A DNA stretch of 64,000 bases from NCBI GenBank assembly GCA_002633005.1, contig NMRA01000016.1, positions 161,396 to 225,395 of the forward strand. Reading direction: 5' to 3'. The stretch's first letter is position 1, and the number at the start of each line of letters is the position of its first letter. Below are positions 60,311 through 64,000 of this stretch, in pieces. The notes beneath the pieces are model-generated. The model ran no database searches. It saw only the letters and a program-made list of their open reading frames with translations, and was not told where the DNA came from. Source of the DNA: Phoronis australis (Eukaryota > Phoronida > Phoronidae). A program made the translations under genes and the position numbers.

Positions 60311-61115
60311 CTAAATAGAGACCTCTGTTGTTCATAATGATTCGCAACTTCCCTTAAGAGTTTGTAACTACTGCTTTTGAGATGAAACCCAGATTAGAAA
60401 AGTTCTCGATGAAATAGAACCCAGCCGGCAACTTTCCATGGTAACCTAACTTTGTGCAGGGGACTTCAAACACTTTGTCCCACTAGGCATACACAGGATC
60501 TGGGCCCATAGTCTAAGCAATTGCATTGCATGATTCAAGTATACATGTTTACATTCAGTTAAATCGTGGCACGCGGAGTTGAATTAATCCATTCAGAGAT
60601 TAAAGCCCAGGCGGAGTGGAGACATAGTGTAACTGCACATAATTTCCATTTATAAGCTTGACCCAACACACATCTCTAAGGATATTGATTTAGTTTATTA
60701 AGCACTTTGTAAAATTTAGATTGAGTTGTTTTTGACAATAAGTCAGAGATTTTGACATTTTGTCTCATAGAAAATCGCCGAAATTCCGCAACACGTTTGG
60801 CAAATACAAAAATGAGAGTTGGGGTAGCATTCTTCTTGGTTTCGCAAAAAACTTTGCACAAAGCTAGACAGACTTGTACACCATTATTGAACACTACGGT
60901 AAATGTACTAGGTGTTTGAACAATCAGAAATGAGCTTGAAAGAAAGCTGCTGCATGTTGTTTCCAAGTTCTTTCAAATGCTGCTGCCCTCTTGACAAGCA
61001 GGTAAGTGAGTTAACATAGCACAGCACAGCCCGATTATTGAATAGGGTTATGAGCGGAGCACTCGAATATGGTTTGTACAAGCATCATCAAAGAATTCTG
61101 CATCAGTTACCAGGT
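60311..61115. other. Intron sequence with no recognisable feature
   Basis: No exon of the mucin/VWF-like gene detected; a 96-codon minus ORF (60676-60966) lacks cysteine modules and splice support. Confidence 0.5.
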
Positions 61116-61257
61116 TTCAGTTTGGCAACGTTAGGACCTATGCTAGGACCTCGCTAAAATCTAACCAAAATCACGTTTTCTCATTTGAAATACATGGCAA
61201 TATCTCACGTAATATCGCGAAGTCTTGCATTTTAGCGAGGTTCTAGCGTTACTGAAC
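61116..61257. mobile_element. CACGTG inverted-repeat element, copy 3
   Basis: About 140 bp, reading AACGTTAGGACC at one end and GTTCTAGCGTTACTGAAC at the other. Inside, AATATCGCGAAGTCTTGC matches the family. Inverted relative to the 21801 copy and more diverged. Confidence 0.75.
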
Positions 61258-61705
61258 TCTGCCATGGTAAAGCACAATTTGGTACATAAATTCTCTTAAC
61301 ATTTCCACCAGGTGTGACACAGTAGATCTGAAGAATCAATGTGGTGCATCACTTAAAGAACTTTGAAATGGCACACCAAGCGACTGTTTATTACAAAACA
61401 GTTGGTTGCCATGGTAGGCCTGATGGTGACCTGATGTTACTGAATGTACCTGTATGTGCAACATCCATAAATTAGCTTGTCTAGCGAAACGCATTTTTCT
61501 AATAATATTAACTTTTTACAAATAGGTAAGACAAGAATTAGAAATTTCCAAATATAACCTAATAAAATTGCATTATTGTATGAGTTCCCATTTTGTTAAA
61601 TTGTTGTACAGCTTGATAAATGTGGTAGACTTATTGGTGGTGTGTGCTCAATAGTTGATTAGAATCATTAATGAATAGTAGTAGATTAAAGGGATCCAAA
61701 CTTCT

Positions 61706-61889
61706 GAATATAAATAGGTAAATTTTCGGATGTAATAGCGTCCTTTGTCAACAGAAACAGAAATAAAGTAAAATCAAACACTACATGACAATTGATTTTA
61801 CTCTATTTCTGTTGACAAAGGACGTTATTATATCTGAAAATTTCAGTTGATCCATTCTTGTTGTTTTATTTACCTACTTATATTATACA
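61706..61889. mobile_element. Hairpin element inside tandem unit 1
   Basis: GTCCTTTGTCAACAGAAACA near 61753 is mirrored by TTTCTGTTGACAAAGGAC near 61825, with outer arms AGGTAAAT and ATTTACCT extending the pairing. The matching position of unit 2 (near 62845) lacks it, so it probably inserted after the tandem duplication or was lost from unit 2. Confidence 0.72.
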
Positions 61890-62331
61890 TTTCATTTTAA
61901 AAAATGTTTAAGGAATTCATAGACAATTCTATTACCTAAAATAAGGATTCGTCACACTGAAAATCACAAAATATCACATATTCTTATTTGCCGTTATGCC
62001 GTGAAGCTAAGACTCAAAGATCACCTTAAAGTTCTCACTTTAATGGTACTCAGCTGCCATGGTGACCGTTAAATTCATGTCCACTTTCTTCCGTAACGTG
62101 ATTTTGGTTCAGCTTGGTAAAGCTTCTTATTTTGCCAAAAGATTAAGATCATTATTAAGGTTACATCGAACCCCATTTAGTGACCTTCATTCTAACCTGT
62201 ATATCAGGAAACAGGATAAGACAACTAGTATCAGTATACATTTTACAGCAGAAACAAGATCAGAGTTTGAAAAATGGTTTAAAATTCATGTGCGAGTATT
62301 ATTATTACTTTATCACCTTTTTAAGACAAGC

Positions 62332-62433
62332 CGAAATCACGTGTTCTCATTTAAAGTACAACGCAAAATCTCATGTACTATCGCGAAGTCGCAAGTTTAG
62401 CGGGGTCCTAGTGTTACTGAACTCTATCCTGGA
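62332..62433. mobile_element. CACGTG inverted-repeat element, copy 4 (truncated)
   Basis: Starts inside the element at AATCACGTGTTCTCATTTAAA and ends GGTCCTAGTGTTACTGAAC. The first third is missing. It sits at the same place in tandem unit 2 as copy 3 does in unit 1, so it duplicated with the unit. Confidence 0.7.
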
Positions 62434-64000
62434 AAAGTACAATTTAGTACTTCACTTAAAATTTCCACCAGGTGCGACACAGTGGATCTAATGAATCAAT
62501 GTGGTGCATCACTTGAAGAATGAAATGGCACACCAAAGGACTGTTTATTACGAAACAGTTGGTTGCCATGGTAGCTCTACTGATGATCTTATGATACTGG
62601 ATGTACATGTACCTGCAATCTCCATACATCAGCCTGTCTAGCAAAATGCACCATTCTAACAAAATTAACGTTTATTTTTTTACAAATACCTAAGACAAAC
62701 AAAACCTTAATAATTTTCTTGTACATGAGTTCCCATTTTCTTAAATTGTTGAACAACTTGATAAATGTGGTAGATTTATTGGTGGTGTGTGCACTAGTTG
62801 ATTAGGTTCAGGAACGAATAGTAGTAGATTAATGTGCTCCAAACTTCTGAAGGTTGTAAACATGAAGTGTTTGAGTAGCACTTTTGAAAGATTTATTAAA
62901 TGACTGCTTCAAGTGGCTAGAAAGCCATGTACCACCAGAAAAAAATGTTGTACTAAAACACTTTCCCAGTTATGAAATTGGTTTAAGTTTATCCCTTATT
63001 TAAATTTATAGTGACTTCAGAGCATGGAAAGAATCGACAGTTTGTCATTACTTGAGGACAGACGAAAATATGTATTACTTAATTTCTCAGGGTTATTGAT
63101 ACAACAAAGTTTGTTTAAAAAGACTCGTATTGGCGAGCTTGTTTGTGAAACAAATTAAACAGAATGGTGTATATTATGTGTATTAATTTTTTGTAAAACC
63201 TTGTGAAAAATACTGAGGCACTCAGAAAGTGTTTGGTTGGAAAACAAAGTATTAATTTTCGTTTTTAAAAATATTTAAGTAGTTTATAGAAAACTGTGTT
63301 ACCTGAAACGTGGATCTGTCACCCAAAAAATCACAAAATAACAGGTATTTGACAATATGCTGTGATCTTAAGGTGACTCATAGCTCACCTTAAAATTCTC
63401 GCTTTTATGGTACTCAGTAGCCATGGAGACAATTAAATTCATGTCCATTTTCATACTTAACATAATTTTGGTTCAGTCTGCATTGACGAAATTCTAAGAT
63501 ACTTATTTTGGCAAAAGATCAAGATCATTATTGAGGTTACCTGAAACCTTATTTAGTGACCTTCATTTTAAATTACATATCAGGAAACAGGATAAGTCAA
63601 CTTTAGTATACATTTTCTAACAGAAACAAGATCAGAGATTGAAAAATGATTTTAAAATCATGTGCGAGTATTATTATTACTTTACCCCATTTTCAAGACA
63701 AGACATTAAATTTTGTAGCATAATACACCCCAAGTTGATATTAAAGAAACCTTTTTGAATAAAACCTTCACAATTTCCTCAAAAATGCTGACGGGGATTT
63801 TCAATTACTCATTCAGTTTTGTTTCTATGCCAAATTAACCAGCAAATGTAAGGCATTTTTGCAAATACTCAAAAAAACTATGAGTTAAGTAGAGCTCGGT
63901 AGTATTTCAAAAGTTAAATTTCGTTAGAATTAGATATTTGAGACTATACTAGCATGACTCGTTTCTTTATAGTGACATTACTTTCCTATATCACCATATC

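Larger units (their letters stand above)
61116..63690. repeat. Diverged tandem duplication, two units of about 1.2-1.4 kb
   Basis: Ordered matches: 61321 with 62479 (AATCAATGTGGTGCATCAC), 61621 with 62765 (TTATTGGTGGTGTGTGC), 61950 with 63318 (GTCAC...AAAATCACAAAATA), 62041 with 63405 (ATGGTACTCAG) and 62205 with 63582 (ATCAGGAAACAGGATAAG). The offset grows from about 1160 to 1370 bp because unit 2 has an extra block near 62855-63260. Old enough to have many substitutions; no join base between units. Confidence 0.8.

Noticed and set aside
1-64000. CRISPR arrays, bacterial operons, prophage or other prokaryotic systems
   Set aside because: Spliced genes and animal domain families throughout; short regular repeats seen are minisatellites without spacer structure.

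Overview
This is eukaryotic DNA from an invertebrate animal. Coding sequence is broken into short exons with GT/AG splice sites, introns are long and full of repeats, and there are no bacterial operons. An invertebrate deuterostome, probably an amphioxus (Branchiostoma-like), fits best. The grounds are an NB-ARC/TPR gene of the kind known to be expanded in lancelets, a large secreted protein combining mucin/VWF-type modules with a discoidin domain, frequent TACATGTA-type words, and uncollapsed near-identical duplicates typical of a very heterozygous genome. This taxonomic call is inference.

Every convincing gene is on the minus strand. From left to right: (1) two exons of an astacin metalloprotease (721-1810), with the zinc-binding motif and Met-turn. 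(2) A secreted or membrane-anchored protein of unrecognised family (exons within 9424-10558), with a signal peptide and a basic RVKR site. It lies inside a 2.5-kb segment repeated immediately to the right (10965-13465) behind a single N, and the second copy carries two stop codons. (3) A gene-poor, repeat-rich stretch (13.5-24.5 kb) with another single-N duplicate pair. (4) A complete-looking nine-exon gene (41470 down to 24750) for an 831-residue STAND NTPase: P-loop, Walker B, NB-ARC motifs, then tetratricopeptide repeats. All eight splice junctions keep frame. (5) An intergenic region with repeats (41.5-46.3 kb). (6) The last nine exons (60310 down to 46294) of a large extracellular protein: cysteine-rich modules, a Thr-rich mucin stretch, a discoidin (F5/8 C) domain, a TIL domain, a VWC-like segment and a C-terminal cystine knot. 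Its 5' end lies beyond the right edge. (7) Tandemly duplicated repeat DNA to the end of the window.

Nothing shows that these genes act together. The NB-ARC/TPR protein would be cytosolic and fits innate-immune or signalling STAND proteins. The mucin/VWF-like protein, the astacin protease and the unassigned signal-peptide protein are predicted extracellular. Introns and intergenic DNA hold several repeat families: a roughly 140-bp CACGTG-containing inverted-repeat element in four copies, a 2.3-kb foldback element beside an NB-ARC gene exon, two other dispersed families, a composite tandem repeat and several hairpins.

Five isolated single Ns mark assembly joins. Four are flanked by direct near-duplicates and one by an inverted duplicate, so apparent duplications here are suspected haplotype artefacts until checked.
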